From: Qipengyuania spongiae
Lineage (GTDB): Bacteria; Pseudomonadota; Alphaproteobacteria; Sphingomonadales; Sphingomonadaceae
Length of the DNA: 64,000 nucleotides
Assembly: GCF_026168555.1 (NCBI RefSeq)
Contig: NZ_CP092471.1
Coordinates: 2,056,501-2,120,500, forward strand
Reading direction: 5' to 3'
The notes under the pieces are model-generated. The model saw nothing but the letters and a program-made list of their open reading frames with translations, was not told the DNA's origin and made no database searches. This document shows positions 36,946 through 44,854 of the stretch, piece after piece. The first letter of the stretch is position 1. Each line of letters starts with the position of its first letter. A program made the translations under genes and the position numbers.

Positions 36946-37440
36946 ATGCCTCAGATAGCGCAACTCGGCGAAACCTTCTCCAGCCAGCTCTTCTGGCTGG
37001 TGATCTTTTTCGGCTTCGTGTTCTTCGTGGTCGGCCGCGGCATGGTACCGCGCGTCATGGGCACCATGACCGAACGCGACAAGAAGATCGGTGACGATCT
37101 CGCGGCCGCGAAGACCGCGCGGGATGCTGCCGACGAGCAGGAAGAGGCATGGCGCGTGCGGGAGAACGAGAACCGGGCAGCCGCCCGCGCGCTCGTGGCT
37201 CAGGCGAAGGCGGAAGCCCTTGCAGAGAACGATCGCAAGCTGGCCATGGCGCAGGAGCGTCTCGACGCCCAGCTCGCCGAAGCCGAACAGCGGATCGATG
37301 CCTCGCGTCGCAGCGCGCTGGACGAAATCGAAGCCGTGGCTGTCGAGGCGGCGCAGGACATCGTTCAGCGTTTGGCTGCCGTGCAGGTGACCAGGGCGGG
37401 TGCCGAAAAGGCCGTTCGGGAGGCTTTGAACAATGTCTAA
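36946..37440 (+). CDS. atpF': ATP synthase F0 subunit b'
   Basis: A 164-residue stator subunit: one N-terminal membrane helix (LFWLVIFFGFVFFVVGRG) then a long alpha-helical, Glu/Arg/Ala-rich coiled coil to the C terminus. The presence of distinct b' and b genes is typical of alphaproteobacteria, cyanobacteria and chloroplasts. It overlaps atpF by 8 bases, so the two are translationally coupled. Confidence 0.93.
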   Translation: MPQIAQLGETFSSQLFWLVIFFGFVFFVVGRGMVPRVMGTMTERDKKIGDDLAAAKTARDAADEQEEAWRVRENENRAAARALVAQAKAEALAENDRKLAMAQERLDAQLAEAEQRIDASRRSALDEIEAVAVEAAQDIVQRLAAVQVTRAGAEKAVREALNNV

Positions 37441-38008
37441 CACTCCTCCACCCGAAGTTTTTGCGACGGAGCCGGCCGAGGCTTTCGTCGAAGAGGGGCA
37501 CGGCGGCGCTCCGGTGCATTCCGAACCCGAACTGTTTGGGCTTGCGCCCTTCCAGTGGGTTTCGATCGCCATGTTGCTGCTTCTGCTCATCGCTTTCCTC
37601 GGCGCGAAGGTCCACAGGATCATCGGCCGCGGTCTGGACGACCGGATCGCGGCGATCCGCAGCCAGCTCGACGAGGCGAAGGCCCTGCGCCACGAGGCGG
37701 AGACCCTTCGCGACGAGTACAAGCGACGGATCGCGGCTGCCGAGAAGGACGCCGAGACCACGCTCGCCAATGCCCGGACCGAGGCGGACAAGATCCGTGC
37801 TCAGGCGGAAACGGACAGCGCGGCGATGATCGAACGCCGCAAGCGGATGGCCGAGGACACGATCGCGGCGGCCGAACGCGAAGCGGTGCAGGACGTGCGC
37901 AATCGCGCGGCGATGGCGGCGACTGCGGCCAGCCGCAAGCTGATCGCGGAGAAGCACGATGCCCAAGCCGACAAGGTGCTGGCGGACCAGATGATCGCCT
38001 CGCTCTGA
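37433..38008 (+). CDS. atpF: ATP synthase F0 subunit b
   Basis: A 191-residue stator subunit. An acidic N-terminal stretch of about 40 residues precedes the single membrane helix (WVSIAMLLLLLIAFLGAKV), followed by a long coiled coil that reaches F1. With b' it forms the heterodimeric peripheral stalk. It is the last gene of the F0 operon and is followed by a terminator at 38023-38065. Confidence 0.95.
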   Translation: MSNTPPPEVFATEPAEAFVEEGHGGAPVHSEPELFGLAPFQWVSIAMLLLLLIAFLGAKVHRIIGRGLDDRIAAIRSQLDEAKALRHEAETLRDEYKRRIAAAEKDAETTLANARTEADKIRAQAETDSAAMIERRKRMAEDTIAAAEREAVQDVRNRAAMAATAASRKLIAEKHDAQADKVLADQMIASL

Positions 38009-38022
38009 GCATCGGGTGTTAC

Positions 38023-38065
38023 AAAAACGAACGAGGGCGGTCTGCGATGGCCGCCCTTTTCGTTT
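38023..38065 (+). terminator. Terminator at the end of the F0 operon
   Basis: Stem 38034-38040 with 38051-38057 and a 10-base loop, followed by TTTTCGTTT. An A-rich run before the stem would provide a U tract on the minus strand, so it may also end the opposing oxidoreductase pseudogene. Confidence 0.85.
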
Positions 38066-39051
38066 CAGGGCTCGAGCAGTATCTTTCCGACGATCTCGCC
38101 ACGCTCCATCGCCTCGAATGCATCGCGCCAGTCCTCGAGCGGAAGGATCCGGTCGATGCTGGGGCGGATTGCTCCCGAGATCATGAGCCGGTCGATTTCC
38201 CCGGCGACTCTCGCCGCCCGGTCGGGAAAGCGGCGGGCGTATTCACCGGCGCGGACACCGACGATCGAGAAACCCTTGATCAACGGAATGTTCACCGCGA
38301 TTTGCGGAATGCGACCGGCGACGAAGCCGACGACCAGCAGCTTTCCGCCGAAAGCGACGCAGCGCGTGCTTTCATCGAACACATTGCCGCCCACCGGGTC
38401 GAAGACGAGATCGCAGAGGCGGCCGCCGGTCAGCTCGGCGACATCTTCGCGAAAACGGTCGGTGTTCAGAACATAATGGTCGGCACAGTTGATCGCTTTC
38501 AGCGCATCGAGCTTCGTCTAGCGGTGGGAAGCAGCGATCACTTTCGCACCGAGCGCACGCGCGAGGTCGCAGGCGGCCAGGCCAACGCCGCCGCTCGCCC
38601 CGTGGACGAGTACGGTCTGGCCCGCAATCAGGTCGCCTAGCTCGACGAGCGCGACGTAGGCGGTGTTGTAAGCTGCGCCCATGGCAGCGGCGGTGCCGAA
38701 CGCGATCTCGTCCGGGATCCGCCGAAGGCTTGTCTCGGTAATCGCCGCGAACCCGGCCATTGCGCCGGTCTTGGCGCCGCCGCGCACCCTGTCGCCGACC
38801 GCGAAAGCGCTTCCGGGCGCAGCCTCGACCACCTCACCGGCGAGTTCCATGCCGAGCGTGAAGGGCGGCTCGGGTTTGAACTGGTAGTCGCCCCGCGTCA
38901 TCAGCAGGTCGGGATAGTTGAGCGAGGCCGCGCGGACCCGGACCAGAACGTTACCATCTGCGAGACTGGGCGAGGGCACCTCGCGCAAGGCGATGCCGGA
39001 TAGGTCCGGGCTCAGCCGCTCGACGCGCAACGCCTCCATGGGCGGGCGCAT
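38065..39051 (-). pseudogene. NAD(P)H:quinone oxidoreductase, broken by an in-frame TAG
   Basis: The full reading frame would give 328 residues of a zinc-free MDR/quinone oxidoreductase: LRVRAASLNYPDLL-type N terminus (NVLVRVRAASLNYPDLLM), FTLGMELAGEVVEA, VLVHGASGGVGLAA (NADPH loop), and after the break CDLVFDPVGGNVF and GKLLVVGFVAG. Codon 178 is TAG (38518-38520), with the frame and similarity continuing without shift on both sides. A single-base change of a sense codon explains it. Neither half alone has a full active fold. It could be a true nonsense mutation, recent and strain-specific, or a sequencing error. It starts 4 bases after the gloB stop. Confidence 0.85.
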
Positions 39052-39055
39052 CGGG

Positions 39056-39811
39056 TCAGAAATTGTCCTTGGCTGCGCGCAGTGCGGCAAAGGTTTCCGC
39101 AGGTCCGACACCGCCCCAACGATCGCGCAGCGCCGCATCGTCGGCCCGCAGGAACGGGTTGGTCTGCAACTCGCGCGAAAGCTGCGTCGGAACGGTCGGC
39201 CGGCCCTCGGCGCGCTTCGCCTCCACCTCGCTCGCATAGTGCTGGAGCTCGACATTGTCGGGATCGGCATGGAGCGCGAACTTCGCATTCGCCTGCGTGT
39301 ATTCGTGCGCGCAGTAGAGCGTGGTGTCGCCCGGCAGGGAGCGGATGCGCTCCAGGCTGTTCCAGAACTGCCTGGGCTCGCCTTCGAACATCCTGCCGCA
39401 ACCGAGCGCGAACACGCTGTCTCCGACGAAGGCGATGCCGTCATCCGGCAGATGGTAGGCGATGTGGCCGTTCGTATGGCCCGACACGTCGATCACCCGC
39501 GCCTCGTGTGCGCCCAGGCTGACGCTGTCGCCATTGCCCACGACCCGGTCGATTGCGGCAATCTTCTCGACCTCGCGCGGAGCGACGGTGGCCGCACCGG
39601 TTGCCTCCACGATCGCCTCGTTCCCGCCCGCATGGTCGGGATGCCAGTGAGTGTTCCAGATTTGCGTGATCCGCCATCCCTTCGCCTTAGCCTGTTTCAG
39701 ATATTCGTCTCCGTCCGGTGTATCGATCGCCGCGGTCTCCGCGCTGTCGGGATCGTGGAGGAGGAATCCGTAATTGTCGGACAGGCAGGGAAACTGATGG
39801 ATTTCTAGCAT
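39056..39811 (-). CDS. gloB: Hydroxyacylglutathione hydrolase (glyoxalase II)
   Basis: A 251-residue metallo-beta-lactamase-fold enzyme that hydrolyses S-lactoylglutathione to D-lactate and glutathione, completing methylglyoxal detoxification. The metal motif is NTHWHPDHAGGNEAI; other ligands fall in DVSGHTNGH, FVGDSVFALGCGR and YCAHEYTQANAKF. The ATG at 39811 is used; a TTG nine bases upstream is also possible. It lies just upstream of the broken oxidoreductase gene, possibly in one transcript. Confidence 0.94.
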   Translation of the reverse strand: MLEIHQFPCLSDNYGFLLHDPDSAETAAIDTPDGDEYLKQAKAKGWRITQIWNTHWHPDHAGGNEAIVEATGAATVAPREVEKIAAIDRVVGNGDSVSLGAHEARVIDVSGHTNGHIAYHLPDDGIAFVGDSVFALGCGRMFEGEPRQFWNSLERIRSLPGDTTLYCAHEYTQANAKFALHADPDNVELQHYASEVEAKRAEGRPTVPTQLSRELQTNPFLRADDAALRDRWGGVGPAETFAALRAAKDNF

Positions 39812-39843
39812 GACCGACAATGTAGGGCAGGGGGCGGACAGAG

Positions 39844-39878
39844 AAAAGGCCCGCCTGCGACGATCGCAAGCGGGCCTT
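39844..39878 (-). terminator. Rho-independent terminator of rpsA
   Basis: Perfect 10-bp inverted repeat AAAGGCCCGC / GCGGGCCTTT (39844-39853 and 39869-39878); the loop itself forms a further TGCGA-TCGCA stem. On the minus strand the stem ends in CCTTT, right after the rpsA stop. Confidence 0.85.
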
Positions 39879-39909
39879 TCCCGTGTCCCCTCGAGAAGGT
39901 GGAAGAGGC

Positions 39910-41616
39910 TTAGTCTTCTTTCTTCTTCAAAGCTTCGCCGAGGATGTCGCCGAGCGAGGCGCCGCTATCGGACGAGCCGAACTGCTGCACCGCTTCCTTC
40001 TCTTCCGCGATCTGACGCGCCTTGATCGAGAAGTTCGGCTTCTTCGAGCGGTCGAAACCGGTGACCATCGCGTCGACCTTGCTGCCGACCTGGAAACGGT
40101 CGGGGCGCTGTTCGTCGCGGTCGCGGCCAAGATCGGAACGCTTGATGAAGCCGGTGGCCCCGTCCTCGCCGACCTGAACCTCGAGGCCGCCGTCGCGCAC
40201 TTCGAGCACGGTGACGGTGACGGTCTGGTTCTTGCGCAGCGCGCCGGCATCGGTACCGTCGACCGAAGGAGCACCCTTCTCGAGCTGCTTCATGCCGAGG
40301 CTGATGCGCTCCTTGTCGATGTCGACATCGAGAACGATCGCTTCGACGTTCTCTCCCTTGCGGTGCAGGGCCAGCGCGTCCTCGCCGGAGATGCCCCAGG
40401 CGATGTCCGACATGTGGACCATGCCGTCGACGTCGCCGGGCAGACCGATGAACAGGCCGAATTCGGTGGCGTTCTTGACTTCGCCCTCGACCTTGCTGCC
40501 GACCGGATGCGCTTCGGCGAACTCTTCCCACGGATTGCGCTGGGCCTGCTTGAGGCCGAGCGAGATGCGGCGCTTCTCGCTGTCCACTTCCAGCACCATC
40601 ACTTCGACTTCCTGCGAGGTCGAGACGATCTTGCCCGGATGGACGTTCTTCTTGGTCCAGCTCATTTCGGAAACGTGGACGAGGCCCTCGATGCCCGGCT
40701 CGAGCTCGACGAAGGCGCCGTATTCGGTGATGTTGGTCACCGTGCCGGTCATCTTCGCGCCGACCGGGTACTTCTGGCTCACGCCGTCCCACGGATCGCT
40801 TTCCAGCTGCTTCATGCCGAGGCTGATGCGCTGGGTTTCCTCGTTGATGCGGATGATCTGGACGGTCACGGTCGCGCCGATCTCGATCATTTCGCTCGGG
40901 TGATTGACCCGCTTGTAGCTCATATCGGTGACGTGCAGCAGGCCGTCGATTCCGCCAAGGTCGACAAAGGCGCCGTAATCGGTGATGTTCTTCACGACGC
41001 CGTCGATCACCTGGCCTTCGGTCAGCTTGTCGATCAGCTCGCCGCGCTGTTCGGCACGGGTTTCCTCGAGTACGGCGCGACGCGAGACGACGATGTTGCC
41101 GCGGCGACGGTCCATCTTGAGGATCTGGAAGGGCTGCGGCATGTCCATCAGCGGACCGACATCGCGGACCGGGCGGATATCGACCTGCGAGCCGGGGAGG
41201 AACGCCACGGCGCCGTCGAGATCGACGGTAAAGCCGCCCTTGACGCGGCCAAAGATGCGACCCTCGACGCGCTTGCCTTCGCCGAACTCGCTTTCCAGCT
41301 TGTCCCACGCGGCTTCGCGGCGGGCGCGGTCGCGGCTGAGCATCGCTTCGCCTTCGGCGTTTTCGATGCGGTCCACAAACACTTCGACTTCGGAGCCGAC
41401 CTCGAGGCCGTGCTCGTCTTCGTTGCGCATGAATTCCTTGAGGTCGACGCGGCCTTCGCTCTTAAGGCCGACATCGATGTGCGCCATGCCGTTTTCGATG
41501 GCAGTGACGGTGCCCTTGACGACGCGGCCTTCGAAGCCGCCTTCGTCCGCAGCGCCGAGCTGCTCGTCGAGCATCGCGGCGAAATCGTCGCGGGTGGGAT
41601 TGGCTGTGGTTGCCAT
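39910..41616 (-). CDS. rpsA: 30S ribosomal protein bS1
   Basis: A 568-residue protein with six tandem S1 (OB-fold) repeats, each marked by a variant of GAFVDLGGIDGLLHVTDMS or a similar run; the repeats evolve from degenerate at the N terminus to canonical in the middle. S1 binds mRNA leaders and is needed for most translation starts. Length and six-repeat layout fit proteobacterial S1. The ATG at 41616 follows an AAGGACC site; the longer frame to 41712 is not supported. The cluster aroA - membrane protein - cmk - rpsA is a classic conserved one. Confidence 0.97.
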   Translation of the reverse strand: MATTANPTRDDFAAMLDEQLGAADEGGFEGRVVKGTVTAIENGMAHIDVGLKSEGRVDLKEFMRNEDEHGLEVGSEVEVFVDRIENAEGEAMLSRDRARREAAWDKLESEFGEGKRVEGRIFGRVKGGFTVDLDGAVAFLPGSQVDIRPVRDVGPLMDMPQPFQILKMDRRRGNIVVSRRAVLEETRAEQRGELIDKLTEGQVIDGVVKNITDYGAFVDLGGIDGLLHVTDMSYKRVNHPSEMIEIGATVTVQIIRINEETQRISLGMKQLESDPWDGVSQKYPVGAKMTGTVTNITEYGAFVELEPGIEGLVHVSEMSWTKKNVHPGKIVSTSQEVEVMVLEVDSEKRRISLGLKQAQRNPWEEFAEAHPVGSKVEGEVKNATEFGLFIGLPGDVDGMVHMSDIAWGISGEDALALHRKGENVEAIVLDVDIDKERISLGMKQLEKGAPSVDGTDAGALRKNQTVTVTVLEVRDGGLEVQVGEDGATGFIKRSDLGRDRDEQRPDRFQVGSKVDAMVTGFDRSKKPNFSIKARQIAEEKEAVQQFGSSDSGASLGDILGEALKKKED

Positions 41617-41721
41617 GGTTTCAGTGGTCCTTCGTATCGTTTTGCTACCGGCCGCCGGTTTGCCCGGGGTCTTTACCCGTCTGCCTGCACCATTGCGGGC
41701 CGTACGGGGCAAGAGGGCCGT

Positions 41722-41755
41722 GACTTCGCACGCGCCGGATGCGCCCGCGAAGGTC
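41722..41755 (-). promoter_or_regulatory. Hairpin in the rpsA leader
   Basis: The 237 bases between cmk and rpsA contain no gene. A long imperfect inverted repeat (GACTTCGC...GCGAAGGTC across 41722-41755) could fold in the rpsA leader. It may be an attenuator or S1-binding element for autoregulation, but the sequence alone does not show which. Confidence 0.35.
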
Positions 41756-41853
41756 CTGCGATACCTGTGGTGTCGAGAACGGCCGGCCCCTTAGGCGAAA
41801 ACGCCGTTTCTCGCAAGCGTCGCCGTCGTGATGTAGAAGGTCGCGCTCGTTAT

Positions 41854-42501
41854 CTAATCCGGCGTGACTTCCGGCTGCGAGGACGGCCGCGAGATCTCCA
41901 CCGCCTTGATCGCCGCTGAGATCGCTTCTTCGCGACCCAGCGCGCTCGTGTCGATGACGAGTGCGTCCGCTGCCGGGACCAACGGGGCTACGGCGCGCTG
42001 GCTGTCTCTTTCATCCCTGCGGCGAAGGTTCTCGGCGATCTCTTCGAGCGTGCTGTCCGACCCGCGATCCCGCATTTCGCGAAAACGCCGCTCCGCGCGC
42101 GCCTCCACACTCGCGGTAATGAAAAACTTCACATCCGCTTCTGGCGCGATCACCGTTCCAATGTCGCGCCCATCGAGCACCGCGCCGCCTGGCTGCGTGG
42201 CGAATATGCGCTGGCGGTCGAACAGGGCGGTGCGTACCACCGGATGGATCGAGACACGACTGGCAAGACCACCCGTCGCTTCGTCGCGGAGATGAGGATC
42301 GGCGAACAGGCCAGCGGGAAAGGCGCACGCGGCGAGCGCGTCCCCCGCATCGTCGGGATCGCCGCCGTCGAGGAATACTTGCCGCCCTACCGCGCGGTAG
42401 AGCAGGCCGGTGTCGAGGTGGGGCAGGCCAAAATGCGCGGCGAGGGCCTTGGCGATCGTGCCCTTGCCGGACGCTGTGGGACCGTCGACGGCAATGATCA
42501 C
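41854..42501 (-). CDS. cmk: (d)CMP kinase
   Basis: A 215-residue P-loop kinase that phosphorylates CMP and dCMP. The ATP loop is VDGPTASGKGTIAKAL; the LID and CMP-binding segments include LDTGLLYRAVG, VLDGRDIGTVIAPEADVKFF and REMRDRG. Translation starts at a GTG (42501) that overlaps the stop of the small membrane gene by 4 bases. It is in the conserved aroA-cmk-rpsA string. Confidence 0.95.
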   Translation of the reverse strand: MIIAVDGPTASGKGTIAKALAAHFGLPHLDTGLLYRAVGRQVFLDGGDPDDAGDALAACAFPAGLFADPHLRDEATGGLASRVSIHPVVRTALFDRQRIFATQPGGAVLDGRDIGTVIAPEADVKFFITASVEARAERRFREMRDRGSDSTLEEIAENLRRRDERDSQRAVAPLVPAADALVIDTSALGREEAISAAIKAVEISRPSSQPEVTPD

Positions 42502-42767
42502 GCCTCGCGCTCCTGCCCCTTGCGGCCGGTTCGCAGCGCCTTGGTCAGGCCGTAGATCGCGATCGCCGCCCAGAAGCCTTCGAGCACCAGGCTCGGCCAG
42601 TTGGTGTGGACCACCAGCGACACGGTCAGCAGTGCGGCGCCCGCCAGATTGGTGCCATGAAGCAGGAAGGGGTTCGGCTTCTCGCTCAGGGTCAAGTAGG
42701 CGTAGGCGCCAATGATGCAGGCGGTGCCGGCAAAGCCGACCCAACTCGCCCAGTCGAGTTCGCTCAT
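42498..42767 (-). CDS. CBU_0592-type small membrane protein (89 aa)
   Basis: An 89-residue protein with three membrane segments (VGFAGTACIIGAYAYLTL, GTNLAGAALLTVSLVV, LEGFWAAIAIYGLTKAL), matching the CBU_0592-like family of unknown function. It is inserted between aroA and cmk, overlapping both by 4 bases (ATGA at 42764-42767 and GTGA at 42498-42501), so all three genes are coupled. A link with aroA in this position recurs in alphaproteobacteria; no role is established. Confidence 0.82.
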   Translation of the reverse strand: MSELDWASWVGFAGTACIIGAYAYLTLSEKPNPFLLHGTNLAGAALLTVSLVVHTNWPSLVLEGFWAAIAIYGLTKALRTGRKGQEREA

Positions 42768-44071
42768 GTGGTTGCGTCCGTCATAAGTTCGAGGAAATCG
42801 GGAAAGCTCGTCGCGATGGGCTCGACACTATCGAGCGCGACACCGCTTTCGCTGTGAAGACCGGCCACGGCCATGCTCATGGCGATACGGTGGTCGAGCC
42901 GGGTGGCGACAGGGCCACCGCCGGCGAGCGGCGCGCCTCCGGTTCCGTCGATGGTCAATCCGTCTTCGGTCTGTTCGACTCTCGCGCCGACCACCCTGAG
43001 CGCATCCGCCATGGCGGAAAGGCGATCGGATTCCTTGACCCGCAATTCCTCGAGGCCGCTGGTGACCGTGCGCCCCTCGGCCATGGCGGCGGCAACGAAG
43101 AGCGCGGGAAACTCGTCGATCATGCTCGGCGCGACGGCGGGATCGACCTCGATACCTCTCAGCGGCGCATGGCGAACGCGAAGATCCGCTATCTCCTCGC
43201 CCCCGACCTCGCGCGGGTTCAGGCGCTCGATCGAGGCGCCCATCTCGTCGAGCACGCGGAAAAGCCCGTCGCGTGTCGGATTGAGGCCGACATTCTCGAT
43301 TATGAGGTCGCTGCCCGGCACGATGCTCGCCGCGACCGCGAAGAAGGCGGCGGAAGACGGATCGCCCGGCACGGCGATGTCGCGGGGCGAAAGGTCCGCC
43401 GGGCCGGTGAGGGAGATATGCCGCTCGCCATCCTGCTCGCGGATATCGAGTTCGACGCCGAAGCCGCGCAACATCCGCTCGGTGTGATCACGGGTCGGGA
43501 CCGGCTCGATCACCGTGGTCGTGCCCGGCGTGTTGAGCGCGGCGAGGAGGATCGCGCTTTTCACCTGTGCGCTGGCGACCGGCAGGCGATAGGTGATCGG
43601 AACCGCGGGCTGCATCCCCTCCATCGCGAGCGGGAGCGTGCCTCCGGGGGCGGGGGTGAAGCTCGCACCCATGCGCGACAAAGGCTCGGTCACGCGGTCC
43701 ATCGGACGGCGCGAGAGACTGGCGTCGCCCACGAAGGTCGCCGCAATGCCGTGGCTTGCAAGGAGTCCCATCAGCAGCCGTGTCGAAGTGCCCGAATTGC
43801 CCAGGTCGAGCGCCTGACCGGGCTGGAGAAGAGTGCCGACGCCCACGCCGTCGACGATCCAGTCCTCCCCCTCGCATGTAATTTGTGCGCCCATCCGGCG
43901 CATCGCCCCGGCCGTGGCGAGAACGTCCTCCCCTTCCAAGAGGCCCGCGATGCGGCTGCGCCCCACCGCCAGCGCGCCGAAGATCAGCGCGCGATGGCTG
44001 ATCGACTTGTCGCCAGGAACGCGGATGCGTCCGGTGAACGGTCCGGCAGGAAGGAAATGGTGGGGGGTCAC
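42764..44071 (-). CDS. aroA: 3-phosphoshikimate 1-carboxyvinyltransferase (EPSP synthase)
   Basis: A 435-residue shikimate-pathway enzyme joining shikimate-3-phosphate and PEP. Signatures are LDLGNSGTSTRLLMGLL and ELRVKESDRLSAMA. The PEP-binding loop reads GNSGTSTR. Translation begins at a GTG (44071, VTPHHFLPAGPFTG); the frame runs on upstream without similarity. It heads the aroA - membrane protein - cmk group. The Gly-rich loop carries LLASHGIAATF, as in class-II-like forms; I cannot assign the class firmly. Confidence 0.94.
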   Translation of the reverse strand: MTPHHFLPAGPFTGRIRVPGDKSISHRALIFGALAVGRSRIAGLLEGEDVLATAGAMRRMGAQITCEGEDWIVDGVGVGTLLQPGQALDLGNSGTSTRLLMGLLASHGIAATFVGDASLSRRPMDRVTEPLSRMGASFTPAPGGTLPLAMEGMQPAVPITYRLPVASAQVKSAILLAALNTPGTTTVIEPVPTRDHTERMLRGFGVELDIREQDGERHISLTGPADLSPRDIAVPGDPSSAAFFAVAASIVPGSDLIIENVGLNPTRDGLFRVLDEMGASIERLNPREVGGEEIADLRVRHAPLRGIEVDPAVAPSMIDEFPALFVAAAMAEGRTVTSGLEELRVKESDRLSAMADALRVVGARVEQTEDGLTIDGTGGAPLAGGGPVATRLDHRIAMSMAVAGLHSESGVALDSVEPIATSFPDFLELMTDATT

Positions 44072-44255
44072 GAAATCTCCGTCTGTTCGCCGGGCGCGAT
44101 GCGATGCGCGCTTTGACAGCGCACATACCTTCTGGCAAGGCGCGCGGCGCTGTCGATTCCGGTGCTTGCATCGGGCGGTCGGAATCCCATCTGACACCGG
44201 CGAATTTCCCGCTCTGTCCGTATCTGGGCGGAGCCAGCGATCTTAAGGATTACAC

Positions 44256-44579
44256 ATGGTCAAACCGGAATGGGGCACCAAGCGGACCTGCCCGAACTGC
44301 GGGACGCGCTTCTACGATCTGGGCGAAGAGCACCCCGTCACCTGCATCGAATGCGGTAACGAGTGGGAGCCCGAGCCCGTGTTGAAGTCTAAGCAGCCGA
44401 TCCCGTTCGAGGAAGAGAAGAAGAAGGACGGCGAGGCCGACAGCGATCTGGCCGACGACGATCTGGACGATATCGACGATGACGACGATTCGCCCGACAA
44501 CGATGTCGATCTCGGCGGTGACGACGATCTCGGCGTGTCGAAGGGCAAGGGCGACGACGACGACGCCGACGATAATTGA
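44256..44579 (+). CDS. TIGR02300-family zinc-ribbon protein (107 aa)
   Basis: A 107-residue protein with an N-terminal zinc ribbon (KRTCPNCGTRFYDLG and VTCIECGNEWEPE, four Cys) and a long, very acidic Asp-rich tail from about residue 58. The FYDL motif after the first Cys pair is the mark of the TIGR02300 family, which is restricted to alphaproteobacteria. Function unknown; the tail suggests binding to a basic partner. It is followed by tRNA-Ala and diverges from aroA by about 180 bases. Confidence 0.88.
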   Translation: MVKPEWGTKRTCPNCGTRFYDLGEEHPVTCIECGNEWEPEPVLKSKQPIPFEEEKKKDGEADSDLADDDLDDIDDDDDSPDNDVDLGGDDDLGVSKGKGDDDDADDN

Positions 44580-44675
44580 ATAAAGGTCTTGCCAAGGGCG
44601 GGCGTCGCGCATATCTGGCGCGGCCTCGCCCAAGGGCGGGACTTTCCGGATCGCATCCGGATACATGAATGGCTC

Positions 44676-44751
44676 GGGGCCTTAGCTCAGCTGGGAGAGC
44701 GCAACACTGGCAGTGTTGAGGTCAGCGGTTCGATCCCGCTAGGCTCCACCA
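44676..44751 (+). tRNA. tRNA-Ala (GGC)
   Basis: Full cloverleaf on the plus strand: acceptor GGGGCCT pairs with AGGCTCC (one G-T pair), D arm GCTCAGCTGGGAGAGC, anticodon loop CTGGCAG giving anticodon GGC, T arm with GGTTCGATCC. CCA is encoded (44749-44751). It reads the GCC alanine codon, which is abundant here. Confidence 0.97.
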
Positions 44752-44854
44752 TTCATCTTGCAAGCCGGGGCATATGCTCCGCACGCTGGCCGACGAGTTT
44801 TCGTCCGCCGGCGTTTTTCGCGTTTTCCCGGGTGGCCGGGCGTAGGAGGTGGCG

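Noticed and set aside
38518..38520. Amber suppression or recoding at the oxidoreductase TAG
   Set aside because: TAG ends other genes here normally (the AmpG-like gene and folC at 21721-21724, accD at 23014), and no stem-loop or special element follows the codon. A plain nonsense mutation is simpler.
39883..41919. A 678-codon plus-strand frame opposite rpsA
   Set aside because: Repetitive Val/Asp/Phe-rich shadow of the six S1 repeats on the other strand.
44590..44642. Repeated CCAAGGGCGGG segments before tRNA-Ala as a mobile or regulatory repeat
   Set aside because: Only two short copies in a GC-rich context; too little to separate from chance.
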